Below, in pieces: positions 11,276 through 21,932 of a stretch of DNA of 64,000 nucleotides; within the stretch, counting starts at the first letter, position 1; each line of letters opens with the position of its first letter. A program made the translations under genes and the position numbers. The stretch is from Punica granatum (Eukaryota > Streptophyta > Magnoliopsida > Myrtales > Lythraceae). A model generated the notes under the pieces. That model saw only the letters and a program-made list of their open reading frames with translations. It was not told the origin of the DNA and ran no database searches. The DNA lies in the NCBI RefSeq assembly GCF_007655135.1, contig NC_045127.1:14207001-14271000 (forward strand), read 5' to 3'.

Positions 11276-14200
11276 TGTGCGAACCCGAATTTCATCTCGT
11301 CGGGGCACGCGTGCGCGCGCCTATGCAACGCGGCTTGGGAGTGTCCACCTTCCTGGGGATGTGCGACGGACGCACGTGAGAATGAGTCGCCACTTACCAT
11401 TTTACGACCTGAAAGGTCGAGGGCCGGCAAGTTACCCGGGTCTAGGGGTACGGGGTACACCTAATTGCTAAGGCATATGGTCTGCGAAACTCGAGGTTCC
11501 GAATTCGGGGGTTCTGTTACATGCGAGCCTATATCTCGCATGCCCTATCGGTACTCTAGCTTGTCTAAGCTTGCCATTTTAATTTAATTACCGCTCAATT
11601 AAGTTCCGCTCATCTTACGCGTTTTGACACCGTAAATTCGAAGGAACACTCCAACCGTCCACTCTCCGACCGGGATTCTTACATGAATAAATGTACAACA
11701 TAAATCCTTACATTGTCCTCTCAAATAAATAAAATACAAATTACGACAACTGAATCCCGGTCGAATCGCGTTCGGTTATTATTCCACTCGTGCTCACCGT
11801 GTGGTTTGAAAAGACCAAAATTGAAATTAATATGCGCGCTCAGTGTTAGGGGAATTGGACCCCGTGATCTACGGTGGGGCGTTGGATCCCCTATGGGTCG
11901 CATCCTAAGGGATCGAGCTCGATCCGCATAACAAAACAAGTGCAAGAATGTAACAAAACAGGCATAAATAAGCAAACAACGGGATTTTGTTATTGCCGAA
12001 TTTACGTGAATTAACCGATTATTAACCGGGGTATCTTGGCATACAAATCCTACCCTAAAACAAACAAAGTAGGTACAAGGTGTGAATCGATCAAGGATCG
12101 CCTCGGGAAGGTATTTCGCATTTGGCATTATTTTATGAGGACCTGACGTACGTGACGTCTGTTGTCAAGCCTTGTGTTTGTGGGTTATTTTTAGGGTTGT
12201 TCTATGTTGTGACACTACGGTTGTTACAGGTTATTACCAAACATTGATTCCGCCTGTACATCCTAAAACCTAGTGCCTATCCCACTATTGCCCATTTTGT
12301 CTTAGCCGAGTATACAATTAATTCGGTATTTGTATTTTGAGCTAATCCACCCGAACTAACTACCCGAGACTATGCTAGAGTAATAAAAAAACTCATCGGT
12401 CGGATAGAGCGGGCTGTGCAGATGAAGCTGCGCCTAGACAGGTAGCCCATCCCTACCCTAATACCGTAGTGTTTCTATTATTCTAACCTTAGGGGTGTCG
12501 CTAAGTTGCAAATAGACGATTTTGCCCTTGAGGTGAAAATATTTTCAGAAAAGAGAGATCATGCGGCGCGGGCCGCCTCGGCCTGCGACCGGCGCTAACC
12601 GATCCCCTGGACCCTCCAAGGTTGTCAAGAACCCCAGAAAACCAAAAGATCGGTTAATCTATCCGGAAGTGATCTAAGAAGAACTTCCACATCCCGACAT
12701 GAGTTTCCTGAAATCAGGTGAGGCCTCGAGTCAAGACGCGCAAGTCCTTCCTGGACATCCATGTCACATCGAACTACGTGTCTCGAGTTTTATAAAATTT
12801 GCAAGTTTTGAGAAGGGCACCAACGCACGTTTGCAACCTATCGACGCGTGTTACCGGTTTATTACCAATTCGTACAAAATTATTAGGGCCAAGTGAATTA
12901 ATTAATCGTGTGAACGTTCAATTACCCCGTTAGTGGAATTATTGATTAAATTAATTAATGTTTTGCCAGATGCTCTAAATATTCGAGTTTCGGACCGTCG
13001 AGCCGATCATTGATGGACCGTCCGATGCGAATCCTAATTCCCGATCGCCTTAGGATTTAAAAGTTAATTTTAGGTCGAGTTTGCATGATTAACCCAATTC
13101 ATGTGAGGTTTCGATTTAAACGATAAAGCATTTTAAACACCGATCAAGAGCATATCACCACATCAAGCACGGCGAACGTACAAATTTACATAACCGGTGC
13201 CGCCATGATCATGATAAACACATACAAACATACACGCAAACACGATATCAACGAAATCGATAAAACGGCACCGATTCATGGAAAGCGAAAAATCATGCAA
13301 AGCACACACGTTGTCATGCCGTATACATATAATTACAAGAATGAAATATTTAAACATGGCACACACGCTGTCGGTCGATGATCCAAGTAGGAAAGGGCTG
13401 GATGTCTTTGGAAAATGTTCAGGACTGATTTGAAAATTCCGAAAAGTTAAAGGACTGGTCTGCAAATTCCGAAAAGCTCAGGGACTGATGTGAAAATTCG
13501 AAAAGTTCAGGGACTAATGTGAAAATTCAGAAAAATTCAGGGACTGATTTGAAAATTGTAAAAAGTTTAGGGACTGATTTAAAAATTCCGAAAGGTTCAG
13601 GACTGATCTGGAGATTCCGAAAAGTTCAGGGACTGATTTAAAATTTTCGAAAGGTTCAGGGACTGATTTGAAGATATTAAAATGACCGGGACTTGAACCG
13701 AAATAATTCAAAATTCAGGGCTGATCTGAAAAAGGCGAAAATGACCCCGGGACTAAATTGAAATAACTTGAAAAGTTCCTTGGAGTGCTTGAAAAATTCG
13801 AAAAATTCCAGGACTGAATGGGAAATGGTACAAATGACTGGGACTTGGCTGAAAGGAATTTTAAAATTTGGGACAGATCTAGAAAAATAAAAATGCGTCC
13901 TCTGGACTGAAATGAGACAAAATGAAAAGTTCGTAAAATCGAGTTCGCAACAAATCCGATCACCCACACGACCCAATAACGCTCATTTCACATCATATTC
14001 GTCCAAGCAAGCATTAATATTCAGAATCGGAGCCCTAAACATGCCGCTAAGTCGGAGATTTACCTAGTTCGGGAAGTTGAGGGGTGATTCTGTAAATAAA
14101 AAAAATTAAAAAAATTAAGAATTCGCCGGGGAGTTGGGCTGCTGAGGGAGAATTGGGCCGGACTGGGCCCTTGATATTTGGACTGGGCCGATTGGGTTGT

Positions 14201-15494
14201 TGGGTGCTGGACTGGGCCGTCGGTGGGTCGGGCCGTGCCGAACGGGATTGTTGCTGGGCCGGGCTGGACGGCTACCGCTGGGTCGGACCGAATGGCTGGG
14301 CTGCTGGGCGGTTGGGCGGCTACCTGTGCTGGCCCGGAGAGGAGGAGCCGACGGTTAGCAAAAATAATGAAACGAAGGAGAAGAAGGGAGGCGGTTCGGG
14401 GCGGCTCGGGTGGCAGCTCGGGTGAGCTGAGGGCCGAACGGGGAGCTGAGGGAGCCGAGGTGAGGGAAAGCCGGAGAATGTGCGGAGGGAGGCGTGAGAA
14501 CCGAGATCCGAATTGCGGGGGTTCGAGATCGGGAGCTGCGAGCGTCCGGACCGAACGGGCTCCGGGTTTCCGCGAAAAATCGAGCTGCGGGCCGTGAGCT
14601 ATGGGAGACCGCGTGTGAGTTGAGGGATTTTTTTAGTGAACTCCCGGCCGAACTGTGAACTGCCGAGAGAGAGAGAGAGAGAGAGCGAGCGAGCCGAGGT
14701 ACGGGTTTTAAACGAGAGAGACACAGAGAGAGAAAGAGAGAGAGAGAGAGAGCGAGCGAGCCGAGTCGAGCTGTGGGGAGGGGTCGTTCGCTGAGGGGCG
14801 ACCGAGCTGCGGGATCCCGAGCCGGGCGAGGAGAGGGAGCCGGTTTGGTAGTTTCCGTGCGAGCCGGAGTTAACGTGTGCAGAGGAAAACGTTGGAGTGT
14901 GCAGAGGAATTGGCGTGTGGCAGGCCTCTGACGCCGCGCGGTCACGGGCTCGGGTTCGTCGCCGTCCAGGAGCGGAAGGAGAAAAGGAAAAGAAAGAAAA
15001 AAGAACAGAAAGAGGAAAGAAAGGAAAAGAGAAAAAGGAAGAAGAAGAAAAGGGGAAGAAATGATGAAGGAGAAGCAACGGTCAGAAGTCACTGAGTTCT
15101 TACCGGCTCTAACTTTTTTTTTTTTTTTTTCGAATTTCGAAATTGACGCGCGTACAAATTGAAAATTCCGTCTTCTCGATCGGACTTCGGAAAATAATTC
15201 GAGACCGCCATCACGCTCCGAAAAATTTGATGATCGATATTATGCGATGAAAATATTTTCAATCTCGAATTTTGTCTCGAATTTTAAAAATTGACGTCGA
15301 TGTACGCGAAATTCAAAAACGTCCCCAAATAGTATTATTTTTAAAAAATTATAAAATTGGTGTTAAATCAAGAAAATATCATTTTCAAAAAGTCGTGAAT
15401 ACTCAAGTAGTTAATTGGAAATACTTCCCTCACGGGTGGCAAAAACGACGATTCTGCCCCTCTGAAGCCGGTGGACCAAAATTGGGTGCTGACA
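11276..15494 (-). repeat. Left LTR (3' LTR of the element), 4219 bp
   Basis: In the element's sense it starts TGTCAGCACCCAATTTTGG and ends GGGTTCGCACA. It is aligned end to end with 27934-32157, with about 25 substitutions, mostly transitions, plus a few small indels and differing GA and T runs. Inside are a diverged 29-bp tandem array (13395-13870), a GGGCCG-rich segment (14150-14340), GA microsatellites (14661-14755) and a purine tract (14965-15075). Open frames inside it are repeat-driven and carry no known domain. Confidence 0.97.
13395..13870. repeat. Diverged ~29-bp tandem repeat inside left LTR
   Basis: The unit is close to GGGACTGATTTGAAAATT followed by CCGAAAAGTTCA, repeated over ten times with substitutions and length changes. 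Units become less regular toward 13870. The frames giving NQSLNF-type repeats on the minus strand are by-products. The same array sits at 30050-30530 in the other LTR. Confidence 0.85.
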
Positions 15495-15512
15495 GCTTGC
15501 CCCTCTTTGGTT
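15495..15512 (-). promoter_or_regulatory. Polypurine tract of the retrotransposon
   Basis: Read on the minus strand, the bases just before the 3' LTR are CAAAGAGGGGCAAGC, directly abutting TGTCAGC of the LTR. A purine run at this place primes plus-strand DNA synthesis in LTR retrotransposons. Position and composition fit; priming itself is inferred. Confidence 0.8.
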
Positions 15513-15654
15513 GCGTGCTCGGATAGAGGATGCAGCCAAAGATAATGAGAAGCACCCGTTCGGTCTTGACGACCACCTAGCCATTCTCTCAGAAGCAACG
15601 GATCTGTTTGTGGGAGGAAAAAGACAAAGGAGTCATGGCAAGCAAATGCAGGGC

Positions 15655-17155
15655 TAAAGTTCGTAAAGCAATAAATGGGAACACGAAGTCCTAAAAGCGA
15701 TAAAGGTTGACACGAAGTCCGGAAAGCAATAAAAGTGAACAAGAATTTTAAAAAGCAGTAAAGGTGGACACGAAGTCCTGGACGCGGAGTCCGAAAAGCA
15801 GTAAAGATGGACACGGAGTCCTGGACGCAGTAAAGATGGACACGGAGTCCTGGACGCGGAGTCCGAAAAGCAGTAAAGATGGACACGGAGTCCTGGACGC
15901 GGAGTCCGAAAAGCGGTAAAGATGGACACGGAGTCCTGGACGCGGAGTCCGAAAAGCAGTAAAGGCGGACACGAAGTCTTGGACACGGAGTCCGAAAAGG
16001 TGTAAAGATGGACACGGAGTCCTGGACGCGGAGTCCGAAGAGCTATAAAGATGGACGCAGAGTCCTGGACGCAGAGTCCGAAAAACAGTAAAGATGGACG
16101 CGGAGTCCGAAAAGCAATAAAGATGGACACGGAGTCCGAAGAGCAGTAAAGATGGACGCGGAGTCCAAAGAGCAGTAAAGATGGACGCAGAGTCCCGGAC
16201 GCGGAGTCCGAACAGCAGTAAAGATGGACGCGGAGTCCTGGACGCGGAGTCCGAAAAGCAGTAAAGATGGACGCGGAGTCCTGGACGTGGAGTCCGAAAA
16301 GCAGTAAAGATGGACGCGGAGTCCGGAAAGCAGTAAAGATGGATGCGGAGTCCGAAAAGCAGTAAAGATGGACACGGAGTCCGAAAAGCTATAAAGATGG
16401 ACGCGGAGTCCTGGACGCAGAGTCCGAAAAGCAGTAAAGATGGACGCGGAGTCCGAAAAGCAGTAAAAATGGACACGGAGTCCTGGACACAGAGTCCGAA
16501 AAGCAGTAAAGATGGACACGGAGTCCGAAAAGCAGTAAAGATGGACACGGAGTCCGAAAAGCAGTAAAGATGGACACGGAGTCCTGGACGCGGAGTCCGA
16601 AAGCAGTAAAGATGGACACGGAGTCCTGGACGCGGAGTCCGAAAAAGCAGTAAAGATGGACGCGGAGTCCGAAAAGCAGTAAAGATGGACACGGAGTCTT
16701 GGACGCGGAGTCCGAAAAGCAGTAAAGATCTGGACGCGGAGTCCGAAAAGCAGTAAAGATGGACACGGAGTCCTGGACGCGGAGTCCGAAAAGCAGTAAA
16801 GATGGACGCGGAGTCCGAAAAGCAGTAAAAAATGGACACGGAGTCCTGGACGCGGAGTCCGAAAAGCAGTAAAGATGGACACGGAGTCCGAAAAGCAGTA
16901 AAGATGGACACGGAGTCCGAAAAGCAGTAAAAATGGACACGGAGTCCTGGACGCGGAGTCCGAAAAAGCAGTAAAGATGGACACGGAGTCCTGGACACGG
17001 GGTCCGAAAAGCAGTAAAGATGGACACGGAGTCCTGGACGCGGAGTCCGGAAGGCAATAAAGATGGACACGGAGTCCTGGACGCGGAGTCCGAAAAGCAG
17101 TAAAGATGGACACGGAGTCCTGGACGCGGAGTCCGAAAAGCGGTAAAGATGGAAT
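15655..17155 (-). repeat. 41-unit two-module minisatellite in the 3' region
   Basis: About 41 units end in GAAAAGCAGTAAA. Units come as a 43-bp long form (GATGGACACGGAGTCC + TGGACGCGGAGTCC + GAAAAGCAGTAAA) or a 29-bp short form lacking the middle 14 bp, in irregular order. The units nearest the LTR (15655-15790) are the most diverged. Neither period is a multiple of three, yet the units contain no minus-strand stop in any frame. The long open frames at 15748-17070, 16043-17212 and 16389-17165 are therefore products of the repeat. Ogre-type elements are known for tandem repeats at this place. Confidence 0.95.
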
Positions 17156-17800
17156 GTAGAAGCAATGACTAATGTTGGGGGACGACGCAGGGCGCCGGAG
17201 GGCGAAGGCCATGATCCGTTGGATTCGAGCTCATATTGTGCTTATGACGGTGCCGTGGCAAGCGTTGTTCGTCGCTTGTCGCAGGATTGGGCGTTGTGTG
17301 TCTCCTTGAGGTCATCCGCTCGGATTGGGATTTCGCCTTGTCGCATAAGGCAGACATGAGTCCGTCAGGAAGAGACACCTTTCAGGATCCGAATGCTCAC
17401 ACCTGCACACAAGGAATAGCGGCTAACGGTCGTTGTCAGTCACGCAATACCGCTGGAATTACGATGTGCAAAGGAAATCTATGTAGCGATGCTTCGGGGA
17501 TTTGGACACAGTGGCCATTTGAGGGGCGGCCGTGTCCCCGAATGTGACATGTACTTGACTAAAAGAAAGGCTTTTTTACAAGGAGGGGCATGGCCCGCAG
17601 AGTTTTGAGTAAAGGTAAAGGGAGGGATCTTTAGGATCCTCCAAATTAAGGATACGACGATTCGACCCCATTTCGAGGCATGTCTCGAGCCTGGAGAGTC
17701 GAAGAGAGTTTGCTTGCGTGAGGACTGCCGAACCACTACTAGCTGTAGCTTCACGCGAAGTGCCGCTGTTCTTTCGTGGTCAAGCCGACAATTGCCCCTA
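17156..17800 (-). other. Retrotransposon 3' region between minisatellite and hairpins
   Basis: Unique-looking sequence of medium GC inside the element. Short frames on both strands (17165-17359, 17287-17547, 17479-17754 and others) show no domain. I see no gene here. Confidence 0.6.
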
Positions 17801-17803
17801 ATT

Positions 17804-18090
17804 TTTGCCTAGGCCGTAGGATGAGTAACGACCTAGCGGGGTATTTTATTTGACTTTTCTCACATGAGTGCTCACCTTTTGCTACGATCGCCCCTGTCCG
17901 GGTCTGATCGCACCTCTCGGTTCCTCTAACTTTTGCCTAGACCGCCCTTTGCGGGTTTTCGGCCTAGCGAGAAATTGATTTGCGCTCTCCTTTTGCCACG
18001 ACTCCCCTTTGCGGGATTTTAAGTCGTGCCCCTCGTTCCCTAACTTTTGCCTAGGCCGCCTCAAGGAGGTTTTCGACCTAGCGGGAAAAT
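17804..18090 (-). repeat. Run of five related hairpin modules
   Basis: Five modules spaced 52-76 bp apart each start TTTTGC(C/T) on the plus strand and contain two inverted arms around an inner GC-rich pair. Arms are 17809-17817/17828-17836, 17885-17889/17906-17910, 17937-17944/17960-17967, 17997-18003/18022-18028 and 18051-18058/18074-18081. The stem sequence changes (CTAGGCCG, CGATC, CTAGACCG, CACGACT, CTAGGCCG) while pairing is kept. In modules 1, 3 and 5 the only imperfect pair is C.A or A.C on the plus strand, which is G.U in the element's RNA. This fits a selected RNA structure in the 3' UTR. Function is unknown. Confidence 0.7.
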
Positions 18091-18279
18091 TATTATTTTT
18101 CTCTCTGAAGTATCCTTAGATGAGAAGAATTGAATGGACAGGACACGTGCGTGATAAGTAGAAAATGTGGTGAGGTGAAATGGCACAGAGCCCAAAGGAA
18201 GACAGAGGAAGATAAGGGCCTGGACGGTAGCCTGAAACCTCCGAGAACACAAAGAAACCGCCGGATGACAAAGAGGCCA

Positions 18280-21200
18280 TTAAGGGTAGTACTTCTTAAG
18301 GGCATCGGCATTGACCGGGAGTGCGTTTTCGGTCCCGTCCATATCGCTTAGGATAATTGCCCCTCCGGAGAAGACTTCCCTGACGACGAAAGGTCCATCA
18401 TACTTGTATGCAAACTTGCCCCGAGAGTCAGGTGTGATGTGCAAGACCTTTCGTAGGACGAGATCACCGGGGCGGAATTCGCGGTGGCGAACCCTTGCAT
18501 TGAACGCTCGAGCCATTCTTTGTTGGTAGCATTGACCGTGGCAGAGCGCTGTTAGCCGTTTCTCGTCAATGAGATTGAGCTGTTCGTAGCGCTGCTTCGC
18601 CCATTCTGCTTCTTCGAGCTTGGACTCGGCGAGGACCCTCATGGAGGGAATCTCCACTTCGATTGGGAGGATTGCTTCCATGCCGTAGACTAGGGAGTAC
18701 GGAGTTGCCCCGGTTGAAGTGCGGATGGACGTTCGATATGCCAAGAGCGCAAAAGGGAGCATCTCGTGCCAATCCTTATAGGTCACCGTCATTTTCTCGA
18801 TGATCCTCTTGATGTTTTTGTTCGCAGCCTCCACCGCACCGTTCATTTGGGGACGGTATGGTGTGGAATTGCGGTGGTGTATTTTGAATCGCTCACAAAG
18901 CTCATCGATGATCCTGTTGTTCAGGTTCTTAGCATTGTCGGTGATGATTGTTTCGGGGACTCCATATCGGGCGATGATGTCGCGCTTAAGGAAACGTGCC
19001 ACGGCATTTGCGGTGACCGAAGCGAGCGTTATGGCCTCGATCCACTTGGTGAAGTAGTCAATTGCCACCAAAATGAACATGTGTCCATTGGATGCTTTGG
19101 GATTGATAGGGCCGATCACGTCAATGCCCCACATTGAAAAGGGCCACGGGGCCGCCATCGGGCGTAGCTCATTGGGGGGTGCTTTGATCTGATCGGCATA
19201 GACCTGGCACAAGTGGCAGTGTCTGACGTGTTTGGCGCAGTCGGCCTCCATGGTGGACCAAAAGTAACCTAGGCGCATGAGTTTCTTGGTGAGCATGAGA
19301 CCGCTCATATGGGGTCCACAACTCCCTTCATGTATCTCTCCCATGAGGCGTTGTGCCTCGTTTTCGTCAACACACCGGAGTAGCGTGGCGTCGAAGGAAC
19401 GGCGGTAGAGAGTCTCTCCGCTCAGGAAGTAATGCGCTGTGAGTCGCCTAAGTGTTTTCCGGTCCCGACGGTTGGCAAATGTCGGGTATTGGCCAGTTTG
19501 CAGAAAATGTTTGATGTCTTCGTACCATGGCTGTTCATCGGTCGCCTCGATTGTGTCGCAGTAAGCCGGGCCTTTGGCAATCTCGATCTCAAGTGGCTCG
19601 ATGAGGTTTTCTTTTGTGATGCTCACCATTGATGCCAGTGTCGCAAGTGCATCTGCAAACTGATTCTTGATACGTGGCGTGTAGGTGAACGAGATTTTCT
19701 CGAAGTTCTCCGCTAACTCCTCGAGATACTCGTGGTATGGTACTAACTTTGCGTCTTTCGTCTTCCATTGCCCTAACGTTTGGAAGATTGTGAGCATTGA
19801 ATCTCCGAACACTTCTAGCTCCTTCACCTTGAAATCAATCGCTGCTTGCAAGCCAAGGATGCATGCCTCGTATTCGGCCACATTATTGGTGCAGAGAAAA
19901 TTAACTTTTGCTGCAATCGGGTAATAACGTCCGTCCGGGGATATCAGCACTGCGCCGATACCAGAACCGGTGGAATTCACCGCGCCGTCGAAATACATCT
20001 TCCACGCGGTCCCATCCTCCTCCTCATCTACTCGGAGGATCCCTTCGTCTGGAAAGTCGGAGTTGATCGGCGTGTCATCCTCGATGGGAAATTCCGCCAA
20101 ATGGTCTGCAATTGCTTGCCCCTTGACTGATGTGCGGGGCACATACTCGATGTCGTACTCCGTCAGTTGACAGCGCCACTTTGCAATGTTCCTCATGGAG
20201 GATGGGCTACCAAGTAGATATTTCAGGGGATCCGCTTTCGACAGCAAGCGGATAGTGTGATAGAGGGTGTACTGTCGAAGTCTCTGCATGACCCACACCA
20301 GTGCGCAGCACATCTTCTCAATCTCCGGGTAATTGGATTCCCCTTCAGTAAACTTCTTGCTCAGATAGTAGATGGCATGTTCTGCGCGTGTGGACTCATC
20401 TTCTTGTCCCAGCATGCACCCCAATGATTGCCGGCGCACCGTCAGGTAAAGAATGAGAGGTCGACCTGGCGTGGGCGGGACCAACACCGGCGACTGAACT
20501 AAGTATGTCTTAATATCGTCAAAGGCCTTCTGACAATCGTCGTCCCATTCAATTGCTGCATTTTTACGAAGCAGCCGGAAGAGGGGTTGACACTTATCTG
20601 ATAAGTTCGCGATGAAACGCGCGATGTAGTTCAGTCGTCCTAAGAAGCTCCGTACCTCGCGCACTGTTGATGGCGGAGGTAACTCCCTAATCGCTTTCAC
20701 CTTGTCAGGATCGACCTCGATGCCTCGTTCGCTGACCACAAATCCTAGCAGTTTTCCGGATTTCGCGCCGAATGTGCACTTGGCCGGGTTGAGCCTAAGC
20801 TTGTACTTCTTGAGACGTTCGAAGAGACGCCTCAGATTGACGAGGTGATCCTCTCCCTCCTTGGACTTTGCGATCATGTCGTCGACGTAGACCTCGATCT
20901 CCTTATGCATCATGTCGTGGAAGAGCGTAACCATTGCCCGTTGGTAGGTTGCCCCGGCATTTTTGAGCCCGAAGGGCATGACCTTGTAGCAAAACGTGCC
21001 CCACATCGTGATGAAAGTCGTTTTGATCTTGTCGTCTTCAGCCATCCGGATTTGGTTATACCCCGAAAAGCCATCCATGAAGGAGAACTGATTGTGGCGC
21101 GCGGTGTTGTCGACCAAGACGTCGATGTGAGGCAGAGGGAAGTTGTCTTTAGGACTAGCCTTGTTGAGGTCCCGATAGTCGACGCAAACCCTGACCCTTC

Positions 21201-21721
21201 CGTCCTTTTTCTCCACGGGCACGATGTTTGCCACCCATTCAGAGTAATTGCAGACTTCTAGGAATCCCGCATTTATCTGCTTGACGACCTCCTCCTTGAT
21301 GCGGAGGAGAAGGCCGGCTCGCTGCCGCCGTAGGTGTTGCCGTTTGGGCGGGAAGTTCTCTGTATCGAGTGGGAGAGAGTGCTTGACTATCGACGGATCT
21401 AAGCCCGGCATGTCGGCGTAGGACCAGGCAAAGACCTCTTGGTACTCCTTCAAGAAATCGATCATCCGAGCTCGTTGTGTTGGATCGAGGCCCGTCCCGA
21501 TCTTTAGCGTGCGAGGTTCCTCTTCAGTGCCTATGTTGATTTCTTCTGTTGGCTCAACTGAGGTGAGTTGACGGTTCTCGAGGCGGTGCAAACTCTCCTC
21601 TATCTCAGGCACTCGACCGTCCTCGTCGAGCCCTTCCCCGAAGTATATGGGTTGGGGCTCTTCGAGGAGTTCTTCGGATGGGTTCGAATCGACGCGTCGA
21701 AGATTTGGATTCGAGTGGAGC
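18280..21721 (-). CDS. Retrotransposon Pol exon: RT, dual RNase H, integrase
   Basis: This polyprotein part copies the element's RNA into DNA and inserts it. The open frame is 1110 residues from a GTG at 21612 to the stop at 18280. It is open a further 36 codons up to the splice acceptor at 21722, so I take it as an exon without its own start. Positions from 21612: reverse transcriptase with catalytic D180 and YVDD 242-245. First RNase H near 355-470 reads YLTV where an active enzyme has an aspartate, so it is degenerate. The second, archaeal-like RNase H keeps D542, E582, D604 and D654. Integrase has H761, H768, C799, C802 and catalytic D831, D892, E928. There is no chromodomain after the integrase; the frame ends ALKKYYP. 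Dual RNase H with a dead first copy is typical of the Tat clade. No internal stops are present. Confidence 0.97.
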
Positions 21722-21932
21722 CTGGAAATTTAAACGAGTCGTCTTAGAAATATTTAAAGTGCTGCGAATGAGTAAGAGAGAAGGAAACGAAGGAGACACG
21801 AGAATTCAAAAATGCATGTAGGGATTTCATTGAAGGTGGGAACATTGATGCCATAACAAAAACCCCTCTTCCGTCGTGTGGCTTATGACTTTGCCGACAC
21901 GCGGGAAACATCGTCTACAAAGATAGCCTTAC
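21722..21932 (-). other. Intron between protease and RT, 211 nt
   Basis: The donor read on the minus strand is GAT GT|GTAAGG, starting at 21932. The acceptor is AAATTTCCAG|GCTCC, ending at 21722, with a possible branch site TTCTAAG shortly upstream. The TAA ending gag-pro (21931-21929) is made of the second to fourth bases of the GTAAGG donor. Splicing leaves GT + G, restoring a valine codon, and continues in the RT frame without a stop. A pro/RT intron is established for Ogre elements; these exact sites are read from the sequence and splicing here is inferred. Confidence 0.85.

Noticed and set aside
14355..15092. Serine/arginine-rich 245-residue minus-strand frame in the LTR (and its copies at 31253-31609)
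   Set aside because: Driven by GA microsatellite and purine tract; it differs between the two LTRs and shows no domain.
15655..17155. CRISPR-like repeat array
   Set aside because: There are no unique spacers; the units are contiguous variants of one sequence inside a plant retrotransposon.
15748..17212. Long minus-strand frames of 440, 389 and 258 residues with repeating CFSDSASRTPCPSLL-like text
   Set aside because: They are translations of the 43/29-bp minisatellite in three frames; none has a fixed protein sequence or a proper start context.
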